Notes under the pieces: generated by a model
Told to the model about the DNA's origin: nothing
What the model saw: the letters and a program-made list of their open reading frames with translations, nothing else
Database searches by the model: none
Translations under genes and position numbers: made by a program
Source of the DNA: Prochlorococcus sp. AG-436-D21
GTDB lineage: Bacteria > Cyanobacteriota > Cyanobacteriia > PCC-6307 > Cyanobiaceae
Reading direction: 5' to 3'
NCBI GenBank assembly: GCA_003212655.1
Contig: QCPF01000007.1
Span: forward strand, 1 to 63,148
DNA: 63,148 bases
Shown: positions 18,249 through 27,813 of the stretch, piece after piece
Numbering within the stretch: position 1 is the first letter of the stretch
How the letters are laid out: every line of letters starts with the position of its first letter

Positions 18249-18932
18249 TCATTTTTTGTAGTAGTCAGAATATATAGATCTTGACGATTCGCCTTTTAAC
18301 CATCTTCTTCTAAAGTGCCAGTTCTTAATCGCTTGGAAAAAAATATTAGTTCTTTCCCATTTCCTTGAACTTATAAGAATAGGAAAATTTAATTGTTTTA
18401 AATCTTTTTTTTTGTTTAATCTCCTTAAAAAATCTACATCTTCCATCAAAGGTATATTTTTAAATCCATTATTCTTAAAATAGGTTGTTCTATGAATTAT
18501 TAAACCTTGATCACCATACGGTTGTTTAAAAAATTTACTTCTAATATTCACGAGAATTTCGAGGACTCTATAAATTATCTTTTTGTGATTAATTTTGAAT
18601 TCAAAATAGTAAATAATATTCTTGTTTCCCTGTAAAAATGAGTTTATTTTTTTAAACCAATCATGAGTTAATCTTGTGTCTGCATGTAAAAATATGAGCC
18701 ACTCTCCTTTTGAATTTTTAGCTCCAATATCTAATTGTAGACCTCGATTCCTTTCTTTGGATATAAATACTTTTGCTCCATAAATATTTGCTATATCAAT
18801 AGTTTTATCTTCACTTCCACAATCAACAATTATGATTTCGCCCTCTTTCTTAATACTTGACAAGTCTGAAAGCAATAATGGCAAATTATTAGCTTCATTA
18901 ATAGTTGGAATAATAATTGAGATTTTTGACAA
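18249..18932 (-). CDS. Family 2 glycosyltransferase (TIGR04283-like)
   Basis: A 227-residue GT-A fold transferase. The start ISIIIPTINEANNLPLLL and the nucleotide-sugar motif GSEDKTIDIA are GT2 hallmarks; LIFLHADTRL carries the family's characteristic HADTR in place of a plain DxD. From memory this belongs to a subgroup named for association with radical SAM/selenoprotein-like genes, usually paired with the family that follows it here. It starts 5 bp after that partner's stop, an operon-like pair. Acceptor and donor are unknown. No membrane anchor is obvious. Confidence 0.88.
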   Translation of the reverse strand: MSKISIIIPTINEANNLPLLLSDLSSIKKEGEIIIVDCGSEDKTIDIANIYGAKVFISKERNRGLQLDIGAKNSKGEWLIFLHADTRLTHDWFKKINSFLQGNKNIIYYFEFKINHKKIIYRVLEILVNIRSKFFKQPYGDQGLIIHRTTYFKNNGFKNIPLMEDVDFLRRLNKKKDLKQLNFPILISSRKWERTNIFFQAIKNWHFRRRWLKGESSRSIYSDYYKK

Positions 18933-18937
18933 GTCGA

Positions 18938-19573
18938 TTACTTTCTATTTTCAATATCAATAATTGTATCAATATCAATTTTTTTCTCTAAAAACTTATA
19001 TCTTAAATTTGTTTTAGCAAAATTATCAATTGTATTTTGAAGAACAGTTTCTGTCCCCCACTTTATGTTGATAAAAGGTAAATATATATGCGATGAAATT
19101 ATTTCTTCTGATAAACCAATAAGCCAATATCCTCCATCATTAGATGGTCCTAAAATAAGATCATTTTGTTGAAGTTCTTTTAGAGTAGTCAATAAATCTT
19201 GATGGCATAAATCTGGAAGGTCAGTACCAATAAAAATAATATTTTTGATCTTATGTCTTGCACAAAATTTTTTGTTGATAATTATTTGCCTTTTCATTTT
19301 TTCTCCCAAGCAGCCTTTCCCCTGTAAATTAAATTTCTTTATGCCTAATTCTCTAGTCCATCTTTTACAGTTACCTACTCCCAAACCAGATATAGCAATA
19401 GAAATATCAATTAGTTTATTTTCTTGGAGAAATTTTGCGACTGAAATAGTGTGTTTGGTCATTACACTTTGAACCTTTGCAGAATTACTTTTACCTATAT
19501 CTTTAGATAATCTTGTTTTGCATCTTCCAAAAGCATGCCATTTTGCCATGATAATAAGTAATGCTTTATCCAA
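18938..19573 (-). CDS. DUF2064/TIGR04282-type nucleotidyl- or glycosyltransferase
   Basis: A 211-residue GT-A-like protein related to MobA/cofactor guanylyltransferases. The basic start KWHAFGRCKTRLSKDIG and the metal-binding IFIGTDLPDL (residues about 110-120) with GPSNDGGYWLIGL are the family signature. It precedes the GT2 protein by 5 bp, and the two are habitually paired in genomes, so they probably act in one pathway, but product and acceptor are not known to me. Upstream is a 165-bp divergent gap shared with dnaA. Confidence 0.87.
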   Translation of the reverse strand: MDKALLIIMAKWHAFGRCKTRLSKDIGKSNSAKVQSVMTKHTISVAKFLQENKLIDISIAISGLGVGNCKRWTRELGIKKFNLQGKGCLGEKMKRQIIINKKFCARHKIKNIIFIGTDLPDLCHQDLLTTLKELQQNDLILGPSNDGGYWLIGLSEEIISSHIYLPFINIKWGTETVLQNTIDNFAKTNLRYKFLEKKIDIDTIIDIENRK

Positions 19574-19710
19574 AAATTTATTGCGATATAAAATAATTAT
19601 ATGCCTATAAAAAATAAAATTTTTCTTATTAATTTGAATGATTTTTTGTTAAGTAATTTTAAATTTATCCTGATCTTGTGATTTCCTAATGGCCAATTAT
19701 TAAATTCCAA

Positions 19711-19727
19711 CTAGATTAATAATCTAG
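19711..19727. promoter_or_regulatory. Perfect inverted repeat just upstream of dnaA
   Basis: CTAGATTA (19711-19718) and TAATCTAG (19720-19727) form an 8-bp perfect inverted repeat around a single A, ending 11 bp before the dnaA TTG start. The arms are too close for a stable RNA hairpin, so a dimeric-protein operator is the simplest reading. No consensus DnaA boxes were noticed in the 165-bp gap (19574-19738). Confidence 0.5.
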
Positions 19728-19738
19728 ATAATAAAATT

Positions 19739-21133
19739 TTGCAAGCAATTAATCCTATTTGGGCGGAAGTTCAACAATCACTTCAAAAAACTTTAAGTAA
19801 GCCTTCATTTGAGACATGGATAAGGCCTGCTAAATTTAATTGTTTTGAAAATGGCTTATTAACTTTAATTGCTCCAAATACATTTTCCAGTGATTGGTTA
19901 AGAAAGAATTATTGTCAAACTATCGAAAAGGCTGCAAAAGAAATATGCGGCCATGATGTAAAAGTTGTTTTTAAATCTGAAACAAATATAAGCAGAGATT
20001 CAACAAATAAAGAGAACCTAGATGAACAGATTGTGAATCATAAAACAAAATCATTTCCTAATAATAGTCAAGATATTTCTTCAAAAAATCGATCCAAAAA
20101 TCCCAATGGTCTAAATTTACGATACGTATTTAAAAGATTTGTTGTAGGTCCAAATAGTAGGTTGGCTCACGCCGCTGCTTTGGCAGTTGCCGAATCACCC
20201 GGGAGAGAATTTAATCCACTATTTATTTGTGGTGGAGTAGGTCTCGGTAAAACTCATTTAATGCAAGCAATAGGCCATTATCGAGTAGAAATAGATCCAG
20301 AAGCAAAAGTTAAATATGTATCTACAGAAACTTTTACTAATGATGTTATTAGTGGTATTCGAAGAGATGGAATGACAGCTATTCGAGATAAATATAGAAA
20401 TGTAGATTTGATTTTAATAGACGATATACAGTTCTTAGAAGGAAAAGAGTATACACAGGAAGAATTTTTTCACACTTTTAATGCTCTTCACGAATCAGGA
20501 AGTCAAATAGTTATTGCAAGTGATAGGCCACCAAATCAATTGTCGGGAATTCAAGAGAGATTAATTTCTAGGTTCTCAATGGGCATGACGGCAGATATTC
20601 AACCACCTGATCTTGAGACAAGGACAGCCATCCTTCAAAAAAAGGCAGAACAAGAGAGAATGAGTCTTCCAAGAGATTTAATTCAATTTATAGCAGGAAG
20701 ATTCACTTCGAATATTCGAGAATTGGAAGGAGCATTTACTAGAGCTGTTGCATTTGCATCAATAACAGGCTTGCCAATGACAGTCCAATCAATTGCTCCA
20801 ATGCTTGATCCGAATAGTGTTGGAGTAGTTGTTACTCCAAAACAAGTTATTAATAAAGTGTCAGATTTCTTTAAAGTTTCTACTGATGAATTGATCAGTT
20901 CAAGTAGGAGAAAACCAGTAAGTCAAGCTAGACAAATAGGTATGTATCTTATGAGGCATGGGACGGATCTAAGCCTACCAAGAATTGGAGATGAGTTTGG
21001 GGGCAAGGACCATACAACAGTAATGTATGCTATTGAACAAGTTGAAAAAAAATTATCTATTGATCCAAATATTGCAAGTCAAGTTCAAAAAATAAGAGAT
21101 TTACTTCAAATAGATTCAAGAAAAAATTTATAG
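19739..21133 (+). CDS. dnaA: Chromosomal replication initiator DnaA
   Basis: AAA+ initiator of chromosome replication. Domain I covers about residues 1-85 ([21 protein letters not shown]), a polar linker follows to about 115, then the AAA+ domain with Walker [10 protein letters not shown] near residue 164 and Walker [11 protein letters not shown]. The C-terminal DNA-binding signature [15 protein letters not shown] is near residue 420. The start is TTG, as no ATG precedes [11 protein letters not shown] in frame. dnaN is not adjacent and no DnaA-box cluster is visible, so this is probably not the origin, in line with cyanobacteria where dnaA is often unlinked. Confidence 0.97.
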   Translation: MQAINPIWAEVQQSLQKTLSKPSFETWIRPAKFNCFENGLLTLIAPNTFSSDWLRKNYCQTIEKAAKEICGHDVKVVFKSETNISRDSTNKENLDEQIVNHKTKSFPNNSQDISSKNRSKNPNGLNLRYVFKRFVVGPNSRLAHAAALAVAESPGREFNPLFICGGVGLGKTHLMQAIGHYRVEIDPEAKVKYVSTETFTNDVISGIRRDGMTAIRDKYRNVDLILIDDIQFLEGKEYTQEEFFHTFNALHESGSQIVIASDRPPNQLSGIQERLISRFSMGMTADIQPPDLETRTAILQKKAEQERMSLPRDLIQFIAGRFTSNIRELEGAFTRAVAFASITGLPMTVQSIAPMLDPNSVGVVVTPKQVINKVSDFFKVSTDELISSSRRKPVSQARQIGMYLMRHGTDLSLPRIGDEFGGKDHTTVMYAIEQVEKKLSIDPNIASQVQKIRDLLQIDSRKNL

Positions 21134-21141
21134 TTTCACTA

Positions 21142-22371
21142 TTAACTACAAATAAAATTTCTAGGATCTTGATCATATCTATGTCTTAAAGGTAACTTAT
21201 CTATTTCCTTGATATCACTGAGCGATTCAATTCTATTTAATGATTGCCTTAATAACCTCGCTGAAATGATTGGCATATCTCTTGGAACTGAGATTCTATT
21301 TTTTAAGTATCTTAAGGAGATTCCTGAAAGTTTTTTAGGGATTAATACTTCACCTGTGATCATATGGCTCAAAGCTGATCTTAATGATTCGTCAAAGGAT
21401 TCTTTATTGTATGGGTTTACCTTTAGTAAATTGTCTTTATGCTTTATCACTCTTTTGAGAGCAATTTTTGCATAATATTTTGACTCATAATTTTGGTTTA
21501 ATTCATAATTACCTAAACCCTCCCCAGTATCTATTAGCTTTGAGAAAGTAATCTGTTGTTCATTGCTTTCTTTATAACATCCTCCCATTTGTGGGGGTAA
21601 ATCATGAGAATGAGTATGAAAATCTCCTTGAGTGCCTCTATACGCACTTGTCCCTTCAAAAAGGGTAAGCCAGTTATCTACATGACGATAATTAGATCTT
21701 AAATTAAAACCTTTATAGTAAATAAGTGATGCATTCATTCTCTCCATATAGGGAATAAAAATTATATCTCCAACACCAGGCTCAATATCACCCGTGTTAG
21801 AAACTGATGGATCAACAAACCCTGATTTTGAGCTACTTAAGATTTTATCGAGTTTAGAAATGGATTCTTTAAATCTTTTTTTTCTAAAAGAGTTATCTAT
21901 AAAATTAAAGCTTTCTCGGCAGAGCCAATTACACCAGGACCTGAAAATTTCTCTTTCTAACTCTCTAATTTTGATAAGGTGACTAGATGTAATAAAAGAT
22001 CCAAGTGCTCCGAATTCATTTTCTAAAAAAGCTATGATATCGTCGCTTTCAGTTATAACTTGCCCTTTAAATTCAATTGCAGGTAATTTCCCCGATCTGA
22101 CTTTTTCAAGGAACCAACTTTCTTTTTGACCGTAGCAAAACATATTTATTTTTTTGACTCTGTATGGAATTCTCTTAAATTCAAGCCATAACCATATCTT
22201 CTGACAGTAAGGACACCAAGAATGCCTATCCCTATAAAGGGTAACTAGTACCTCATTTTTACTATGCCCAAACAATCTTAAATTTGAGTAAGAATTATTT
22301 ATACCATGGACTCTATCAAGATCTTCAACTTCAAATTTATTTAAATCGTCCCATGTCAAAATTCCATTCAT
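21142..22371 (-). CDS. Glutathione S-transferase domain protein with long C-terminal extension
   Basis: A 409-residue protein. Residues about 40-120 are a thioredoxin-like GST N-domain with the redox motif CPYCQK (preceded by HSW) and the cis-Pro/Ser loop GKLPAIE...ITESDDI. A helical GST C-domain follows to about 260, with the odd segment THSHDLPPQMGGCYKES. The last 150 residues have no recognised domain. It lies divergent to glutathione reductase across 52 bp, which suggests a shared promoter region and a glutathione-linked role. A CxxC motif makes glutaredoxin-like or dehydroascorbate-reductase-like chemistry possible. Confidence 0.85.
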   Translation of the reverse strand: MNGILTWDDLNKFEVEDLDRVHGINNSYSNLRLFGHSKNEVLVTLYRDRHSWCPYCQKIWLWLEFKRIPYRVKKINMFCYGQKESWFLEKVRSGKLPAIEFKGQVITESDDIIAFLENEFGALGSFITSSHLIKIRELEREIFRSWCNWLCRESFNFIDNSFRKKRFKESISKLDKILSSSKSGFVDPSVSNTGDIEPGVGDIIFIPYMERMNASLIYYKGFNLRSNYRHVDNWLTLFEGTSAYRGTQGDFHTHSHDLPPQMGGCYKESNEQQITFSKLIDTGEGLGNYELNQNYESKYYAKIALKRVIKHKDNLLKVNPYNKESFDESLRSALSHMITGEVLIPKKLSGISLRYLKNRISVPRDMPIISARLLRQSLNRIESLSDIKEIDKLPLRHRYDQDPRNFICS

Positions 22372-22423
22372 TGTGTGAATTAAAGCTATAAACTAACGTT
22401 ATAATAATTGATTAAAAAAAGTC

Positions 22424-23788
22424 TTGGAATTTGAGTTTGATTTAATTGTTGTTGGCGCTGGATCTGGAGGACTTGCCGCGGCAAAACGTGCAGCTAGTTA
22501 TGGAGCAAAAGTTGCAATCATAGAAGCAAATCTAATAGGAGGAACTTGTGTGATAAGGGGATGTGTTCCTAAGAAATTGATGGTTTATGCAGCTAAAAGT
22601 AAAAAAGATATGGATTCTTCTGAAGGATATGGATTAAAAAATGTAGGTATAAATTTTGAATCAAATATTTTGTTGAAGAATGTTAGAGAGGAGATTTCTA
22701 GATTAAGCAACTTACATAGAAATTCTTTAAAAAAGTTGAATATAACTATTTTCGAAGGCTTAGGGAGATTTATTACTCAAAATGAATTAGAAATTATTTG
22801 TTCAAATACAAAGAAAATTAAAAACAAAATAAGTTCAAAAAAAATTCTTATTTCAGTTGGAGGTAAACCAAAGAAATTAAATATTCCTGGGGTAGATTTG
22901 GCATGGACTAGTGATGATATTTTTGAATTAGAAAAGTTTCCCAAATCAATATTAATAGTAGGAGGTGGATATATTGCTTGTGAATTTGCTTCTATTTTCA
23001 GAAATTTAGGTACTGAAGTAACTCAATTAATTAGAAGTCAACATTTACTTAATGGTTTTGATGAGGATCTTTCTTCATGTCTAGAGGAATCACCTACTTT
23101 TACAGAAATCAATATAATCTCCAATACTCAACTAAAGTCTATCAAGAAAGTAAATGGAAATCTGGAATCTACCCTAGACTCGGGAGATACACTCTTAACT
23201 AATAATATACTTATTGCTACAGGAAGAGAACCAAATCTTTTGCCTTTAAATTTAGATTTTTTAAATCTAAAGATGGATGGCCAATATTTAGATGTCGATG
23301 AACTTAATCAAACAAGCAACGTAAATATTTTTGCAATTGGCGATATCATAAATAAGCCAAACCTAACTCCAGTAGCAATAGAACAAGGGAGAGTTTTTTC
23401 GGATAATTTTTTTAATGACCAAAAAAGAAAAGTAAATTATGAATATATCCCTAAGGCCGTTTTTACTATTCCAGAAATTTCAACAGTTGGCTTAAGTGAG
23501 AAAAGAGCTAAAGAGATTTACTCTGAAAAAAATATAAAAATTTTCAAATGCAAATTCACCCCTATGTCTAATACCTTTAAAAAGAATAAATCAAAATGTA
23601 TGTTGAAGATTGTAGTTCATAAGTTAACTGACAAAGTCCTAGGATGTCATATGTTTGGGGAAACATCGTCTGAGATTATTCAAATGGTATCAATTTCATT
23701 AAATGCAGGGATAACAAAAAAAGACTTTGATATTACTATGGCTTTGCACCCAACTATCTCGGAAGAATTTGTGACTATGTATGGATAA
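22424..23788 (+). CDS. gor: Glutathione reductase
   Basis: NADPH-dependent flavoenzyme that regenerates glutathione. FAD-binding GAGSGG lies at residues 11-16 and the redox disulfide is Cys42/Cys47 in GGTCVIRGCVPKK. NADPH-binding ILIVGGGYIACEFASI is near residue 180, and the C-terminal His-Glu pair that activates the dimer partner is in LHPTISEEF. Length 454 residues is typical. The frame begins at TTG. Stops 2 bp from a convergent exchanger gene. Other pyridine nucleotide-disulfide reductases share these motifs, but GCVPKK and the GST neighbour support gor. Confidence 0.92.
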   Translation: MEFEFDLIVVGAGSGGLAAAKRAASYGAKVAIIEANLIGGTCVIRGCVPKKLMVYAAKSKKDMDSSEGYGLKNVGINFESNILLKNVREEISRLSNLHRNSLKKLNITIFEGLGRFITQNELEIICSNTKKIKNKISSKKILISVGGKPKKLNIPGVDLAWTSDDIFELEKFPKSILIVGGGYIACEFASIFRNLGTEVTQLIRSQHLLNGFDEDLSSCLEESPTFTEINIISNTQLKSIKKVNGNLESTLDSGDTLLTNNILIATGREPNLLPLNLDFLNLKMDGQYLDVDELNQTSNVNIFAIGDIINKPNLTPVAIEQGRVFSDNFFNDQKRKVNYEYIPKAVFTIPEISTVGLSEKRAKEIYSEKNIKIFKCKFTPMSNTFKKNKSKCMLKIVVHKLTDKVLGCHMFGETSSEIIQMVSISLNAGITKKDFDITMALHPTISEEFVTMYG

Positions 23789-23790
23789 AA

Positions 23791-24870
23791 TTATGAATTA
23801 GAAAATTTTAATTTTTCTTGAACAATCAGAAATACTATAAGTAATCCAAAGTAAATAAATAAACCTATCCTTAATTCCGAAAGGAAGTTAAATTCATTCA
23901 GGAAAAGTATTTTATCGAGAATGTAGAAAATATAGAGATTAAGTAAAATAAATCCTTCAATTCTTGTAATTTTCCCTTTGCTCCAGAAAATTGGTAAGCA
24001 TGCAAAGGTAGTTAAAACCATAAAAGGTAAGTCAACTTTTATTAGACTCTGTTCAATTACTAAACCTTTAAATCCAGAAAAAATACTGCAACTTCCAAGG
24101 ATTAAAAGTTGATTGAGTAAATTACTTCCTATTACATTCCCAATCGCAAGATCTGTTTTGCCTTTAAATGCAGCAATTATTGAAGTTACTAATTCTGGTA
24201 AAGATGTCCCAGTTGCGACGATAGTTAAACCAATAACAATTTCATTTACACCCAAAAGAGTAGCGAGCGTTTGAGAACCATTTACTAAAATATTTGAACC
24301 AAAGCTTAAAAGAAATATTCCCAATATTAACTTTAGTAAAATATTCATTTTCCCTTTATAGTTATCTTTTAATTCTTCTATCTCTGGTTCAGCATCTTTT
24401 GTTTCCTCTCCTTTCTCATTGATGGTATTGATTTCCCATATAGTATTTAAGATCAAACAAAATATTAGAAATACCCCTGCTTGCAATGTTAATAAGCCTG
24501 TTGATGACATAGCCCAAACTGCACAAGAAATTGCCATTAAAAGAGGCACATCTCTTCTGACTATTCTGCTTTTTACTTTAAGAGGTGTTATTAATGAGCT
24601 TATGCCCAACACAACGAGAACATTAAAAATATTGCTTCCAATTACATTGCTTGCCGCCAGCGAATCACTGCCTTTTAAAATTGAACTCAAACTTACCAAC
24701 AACTCAGGAGAGCTTGTTCCAAGAGAAACAACTGTCAAACCAATTACTATTTGAGGTATTCCTAAAATTAAAGATAAAAATATGGCTCCTTGAATAAAGA
24801 ACTCTCCTCCAACAAAAAGTAGAACTACGCCTAAAATTATTTCTATTATTGGAAATAAAAAATCACTCAT
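23791..24870 (-). CDS. Calcium/sodium antiporter, CaCA family (YrbG-like)
   Basis: A 359-residue inner-membrane exchanger of about ten helices. The two inverted alpha repeats are clear: VVSLGTSSPELLVSL with NVIGSNIFN near residues 45-85, and IVATGTSLPELVTSI with NVIGSNLLN near 220-250. These carry the acidic and asparagine residues that bind cations. A charged cytoplasmic loop (about 150-175) separates the halves. Such proteins exchange Ca2+ or K+ for Na+ or H+. It is divergent from pyrC across 118 bp. Confidence 0.9.
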   Translation of the reverse strand: MSDFLFPIIEIILGVVLLFVGGEFFIQGAIFLSLILGIPQIVIGLTVVSLGTSSPELLVSLSSILKGSDSLAASNVIGSNIFNVLVVLGISSLITPLKVKSRIVRRDVPLLMAISCAVWAMSSTGLLTLQAGVFLIFCLILNTIWEINTINEKGEETKDAEPEIEELKDNYKGKMNILLKLILGIFLLSFGSNILVNGSQTLATLLGVNEIVIGLTIVATGTSLPELVTSIIAAFKGKTDLAIGNVIGSNLLNQLLILGSCSIFSGFKGLVIEQSLIKVDLPFMVLTTFACLPIFWSKGKITRIEGFILLNLYIFYILDKILFLNEFNFLSELRIGLFIYFGLLIVFLIVQEKLKFSNS

Positions 24871-24988
24871 ATTTAGGATTTAATTTAGATAATAAAAATT
24901 TTCATAATTGGTTAATAACTATCCTCGAATATCTATAATTGATTGTCAATTTTAATTTGCTGTTAAAATTGATTAAATAGAAAAAATT

Positions 24989-26038
24989 TTGAAGACTTTA
25001 AACATAATAAAACCTGATGATTGGCATTTACATTTAAGAGAAGGTCTTGTATTAAAAAATATCATTCGGTTTACTTCGGAATATTTTGGAAGAGCCATTA
25101 TTATGCCAAATACTAAAAGTCCCATAACATCAATCAATAGGGCTATTTCTTATAGGAAATCTATTGTTGAGGCGCTACCAGAAAGTTCTAAGTTTGAACC
25201 ATTAATGACAATTTATCTTACGGATGACACTGATAAAGGTGAACTGATTAATGGTTTTAAAAATAATGTTTTTTTTGCGGCAAAATTATATCCTGCTAAT
25301 GCCACAACAAATTCTAGTCATGGAGTTAGGAAAATAGAAAATCTATATAAGATCTTTGAATTAATGCAAGATTCTGGAATGCCTCTTTTAATTCATGGGG
25401 AAGTGACTGATTCTGAAGTAGATGTATTTGATAGAGAAGAAGTTTTTATAGATAAAGAACTTTCTCAAATAACCAAAAGATTTCCAAAATTAAAAATCGT
25501 TCTAGAACATATAACCACCGCTTACGCAGTGGATTTTGTGCAAGAAAATAATATTGGGGCTACTATTACTCCGCATCATTTGCATATAAATAGAAATGCA
25601 ATGTTTTTTGGAGGCTTAAATAGTGATTTTTACTGCTTACCAGTTGCTAAGAGGGAAAATAATAGACTCGCTTTGAGGAGAGCGGCAACAAGTGGGGAAA
25701 AATGTTTTTTCTTGGGGACTGACTCTGCTCCACACCTTAGGAAGTGGAAGGCTTTTTGTGGATGTGCAGGCATTTTTAATTCGCCAGTAGCAATAGAAAG
25801 CTACTTAACAGTTTTCGAAGAGGAAGATGCTCTAGATAATTTTGAAAAGTTTGCAAGTTTGAATGGCCCTATTTTTTATAATGTCCCACCAAATAAAGAA
25901 AAATTAAAATTAGTTTCTAGACCTAACAAAATTAAAGAATATATCGATGTTGTTGAAGAAGAAAATATTGTCGGACAAATAAAACCATTTCATGCAGGTG
26001 AAACTTTACAATGGCAAGTTGAAGGAATAGTAAATTAA
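24989..26038 (+). CDS. pyrC: Dihydroorotase
   Basis: Catalyses ring closure of carbamoyl aspartate to dihydroorotate in pyrimidine synthesis. The zinc motif DWHLHLREG is near the N-terminus, the lysine expected to be carboxylated is in AAKLYPANATTN near residue 100, further ligands are in LIHGEV and LEHIT, and the catalytic aspartate is in LGTDSAPH near residue 245. Length 349 residues matches the class II (E. coli-like) enzyme. The start codon is TTG. Confidence 0.96.
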   Translation: MKTLNIIKPDDWHLHLREGLVLKNIIRFTSEYFGRAIIMPNTKSPITSINRAISYRKSIVEALPESSKFEPLMTIYLTDDTDKGELINGFKNNVFFAAKLYPANATTNSSHGVRKIENLYKIFELMQDSGMPLLIHGEVTDSEVDVFDREEVFIDKELSQITKRFPKLKIVLEHITTAYAVDFVQENNIGATITPHHLHINRNAMFFGGLNSDFYCLPVAKRENNRLALRRAATSGEKCFFLGTDSAPHLRKWKAFCGCAGIFNSPVAIESYLTVFEEEDALDNFEKFASLNGPIFYNVPPNKEKLKLVSRPNKIKEYIDVVEEENIVGQIKPFHAGETLQWQVEGIVN

Positions 26039-26137
26039 AAAATTAGATTTAATCTGACAATTAAAAGTGTAAATATTCCAATTTTTCTTGGTTAAATGGG
26101 TTACTTTCAGCTACGATTAGAAAGCGCAAATTCCTTT

Positions 26138-26223
26138 GGGAGTGTGGCGGAATTGGTAGACGCGCCGGACTTAAAATCCGTCGAGCGATTTAGCTCGTGG
26201 GGGTTCAAGTCCCCCCACTCCCA
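26138..26223 (+). tRNA. trnL-UAA: tRNA-Leu (anticodon UAA)
   Basis: An 86-nt type II tRNA. The 7-bp acceptor stem GGGAGTG/CACTCCC is perfect with discriminator A at 26223. The anticodon stem CCGGA/TCCGT holds loop CTTAAAA, giving UAA. A long variable arm (GAGCGATTTAGCTC) is present, as expected for leucine. The T-arm contains GGTTCAAGTCC. The CCA end is not encoded. No intron is present, unlike the group I intron in this tRNA of many other cyanobacteria. No integrase or attachment repeat is visible beside it. Confidence 0.97.
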
Positions 26224-26301
26224 TTATTTAATTATTTATTTTTAGTTCTGACGATAACTTCCAATAGTTGTTATGTTTTAACTAAGCAACCATAAATTAA
26301 A

Positions 26302-26535
26302 ATGGAAAGTTTTTTCAATAATTCATTCGCTACTTTAATTGCTTATATCGGAATTATTTCTACCTATTTATTGGTTATCCCATTGTTACTATTTTACTGG
26401 ATGAATAATAGATGGAATATTATGGGCAAATTTGAAAGATTAGGAATTTATGGCCTTGTATTTCTTTTCTTCCCAGGTTTAATTTTATTTTCTCCATTTT
26501 TAAATCTCAGACTAAAAGGAAGTGGTAAAGGTTAA
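26302..26535 (+). CDS. ndhL: NAD(P)H-quinone oxidoreductase subunit L
   Basis: A 77-residue membrane subunit of the photosynthetic NDH-1 complex, which drives cyclic electron flow and respiration. Two transmembrane helices (about residues 10-32 and 48-68) flank a short loop with the conserved YWMNNRWN. The order ndhL, DUF3007, trpA is, from memory, widespread in cyanobacteria and supports the call. The next gene begins 4 bp later. Confidence 0.93.
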   Translation: MESFFNNSFATLIAYIGIISTYLLVIPLLLFYWMNNRWNIMGKFERLGIYGLVFLFFPGLILFSPFLNLRLKGSGKG

Positions 26536-26539
26536 ATAA

Positions 26540-26860
26540 TTGACTAAAGGAAAAGTTATACAAATAGGTTTATTTATTTCATTAATAGGATTAATTAGTT
26601 ATAAATTTGCACCGCAAATAGGTTTGGATAATTTTACAGCGACTACTCTATCAAGTTGCATCTTGATTTTGATTGTTATTACTTGGGTAACATCTTATGT
26701 TTATAGAGTTGTAAATGGAAAAATGACTTTTATGGAACAAAGGAAGCGTTATAGAAAAGAGTATGAAAAAGTTGTTAATGATAAACTAGAAACCAAATTC
26801 AACTCATTGTCAAAGGAAGAGCAGCAAAAACTTATGGAAGACTTAGAAAAAAATACATAA
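26540..26860 (+). CDS. DUF3007 family membrane protein
   Basis: A 106-residue protein with two predicted membrane helices (about residues 7-25 and 37-57) and a charged, probably cytoplasmic, coiled C-terminal half (FMEQRKRYRKEYEKVV to the end). Function unknown. Its consistent place after ndhL suggests a role near NDH-1 or thylakoid membranes, which is inference. The start is TTG, 4 bp after ndhL, so they are likely co-translated. Confidence 0.85.
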   Translation: MTKGKVIQIGLFISLIGLISYKFAPQIGLDNFTATTLSSCILILIVITWVTSYVYRVVNGKMTFMEQRKRYRKEYEKVVNDKLETKFNSLSKEEQQKLMEDLEKNT

Positions 26861-26888
26861 ATTTTTCATAGAAAAATATCTAAAAATT

Positions 26889-27731
26889 ATGAAAGATAAC
26901 AAAATGCAAATTACTAAAAATGAATCTTTATCTAAGGTAGATGAGATGTTTTGTGAGTTAAAAAATAAAAAAAAATTTGCTTTAATGCCTTTTATAATGG
27001 CTGGGGATCCCAATATTGAAATAACGTCTGAGATATTATTAAAGTTACAAGAAAATGGAGCTGACCTTATTGAATTAGGTATCCCGTATAGTGACCCACT
27101 TGCAGATGGTCCTGTTATTCAATTGGCAGCCTCTCGCGCCTTAAAGTCAGGTACTAGCTTAAGAAAAGTAATTAAACTTTTAGGTTCTTTAAAAGGTAAA
27201 TTAAATATTCCCGTCATCCTTTTTTCTTACTTGAATCCATTACTATGTTTTGGCTTTGAAAGGTTTTGTGAGATGGCATCTGATGCTGGAGTTTCTGGAC
27301 TAATAGTTCCTGACCTCCCTTTGGAGGAAGCTTATAAATTTTCTAAAATAGTTAGTAACCATTCTATGGACTTAATTTTATTGGTAGCGCCAACTACTCC
27401 TTTTGAAAGGATGAAACAAATATCAAATCATACAAAAGGCTTTACTTATTTAGTAAGTGTTACAGGTGTCACTGGTGAGAGAAACAAAATGGAAAATAGA
27501 GTAGAAAATCTTATTGCTAAATTAAAAGATGTAAATAACAATCCAATTGCTGTTGGTTTTGGAATATCAACTCCAGAACATGTTAATAAAGTTCGTGAGT
27601 GGGGAGCAGATGGAGTAATTATTGGGAGTGCATTTGTAAAACGAATCTCGAGCTCAAGTGAAAAAGATGTTGTCAATCATGTTGGTGAGTTTTGTAAAGA
27701 AATGCGTTTAGCTGCTGATCAAAAAAAATAA
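26889..27731 (+). CDS. trpA: Tryptophan synthase alpha subunit
   Basis: Cleaves indole-3-glycerol phosphate to indole for the beta subunit. The TIM barrel shows the catalytic glutamate in ADLIELGIPYSDPLADGPVIQ (near residue 60) and the second catalytic aspartate in the DP of the same motif; phosphate-binding GFGISTPEHV and GVIIGSAFV are near the C-terminus. Length 280 residues including a slightly long N-terminus; an in-frame ATG at 26904 is an alternative start. It lies 28 bp after the DUF3007 gene. trpB is not in the window. Confidence 0.97.
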   Translation: MKDNKMQITKNESLSKVDEMFCELKNKKKFALMPFIMAGDPNIEITSEILLKLQENGADLIELGIPYSDPLADGPVIQLAASRALKSGTSLRKVIKLLGSLKGKLNIPVILFSYLNPLLCFGFERFCEMASDAGVSGLIVPDLPLEEAYKFSKIVSNHSMDLILLVAPTTPFERMKQISNHTKGFTYLVSVTGVTGERNKMENRVENLIAKLKDVNNNPIAVGFGISTPEHVNKVREWGADGVIIGSAFVKRISSSSEKDVVNHVGEFCKEMRLAADQKK

Positions 27732-27813
27732 ATACAAAGATAATTTATTAATTAAAAGAATTATTTATAGAAAATTAATTAAAAATGTTATAACCAATTT
27801 ATTTTTGTTGTCT

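Noticed and set aside
19574-19738. Possible replication origin next to dnaA
   Set aside because: No cluster of DnaA boxes was seen and dnaN is not adjacent.
26138-26223. tRNA-Leu as an integration site for a genomic island
   Set aside because: No integrase, no repeat of the tRNA 3' end and only core genes on both sides.
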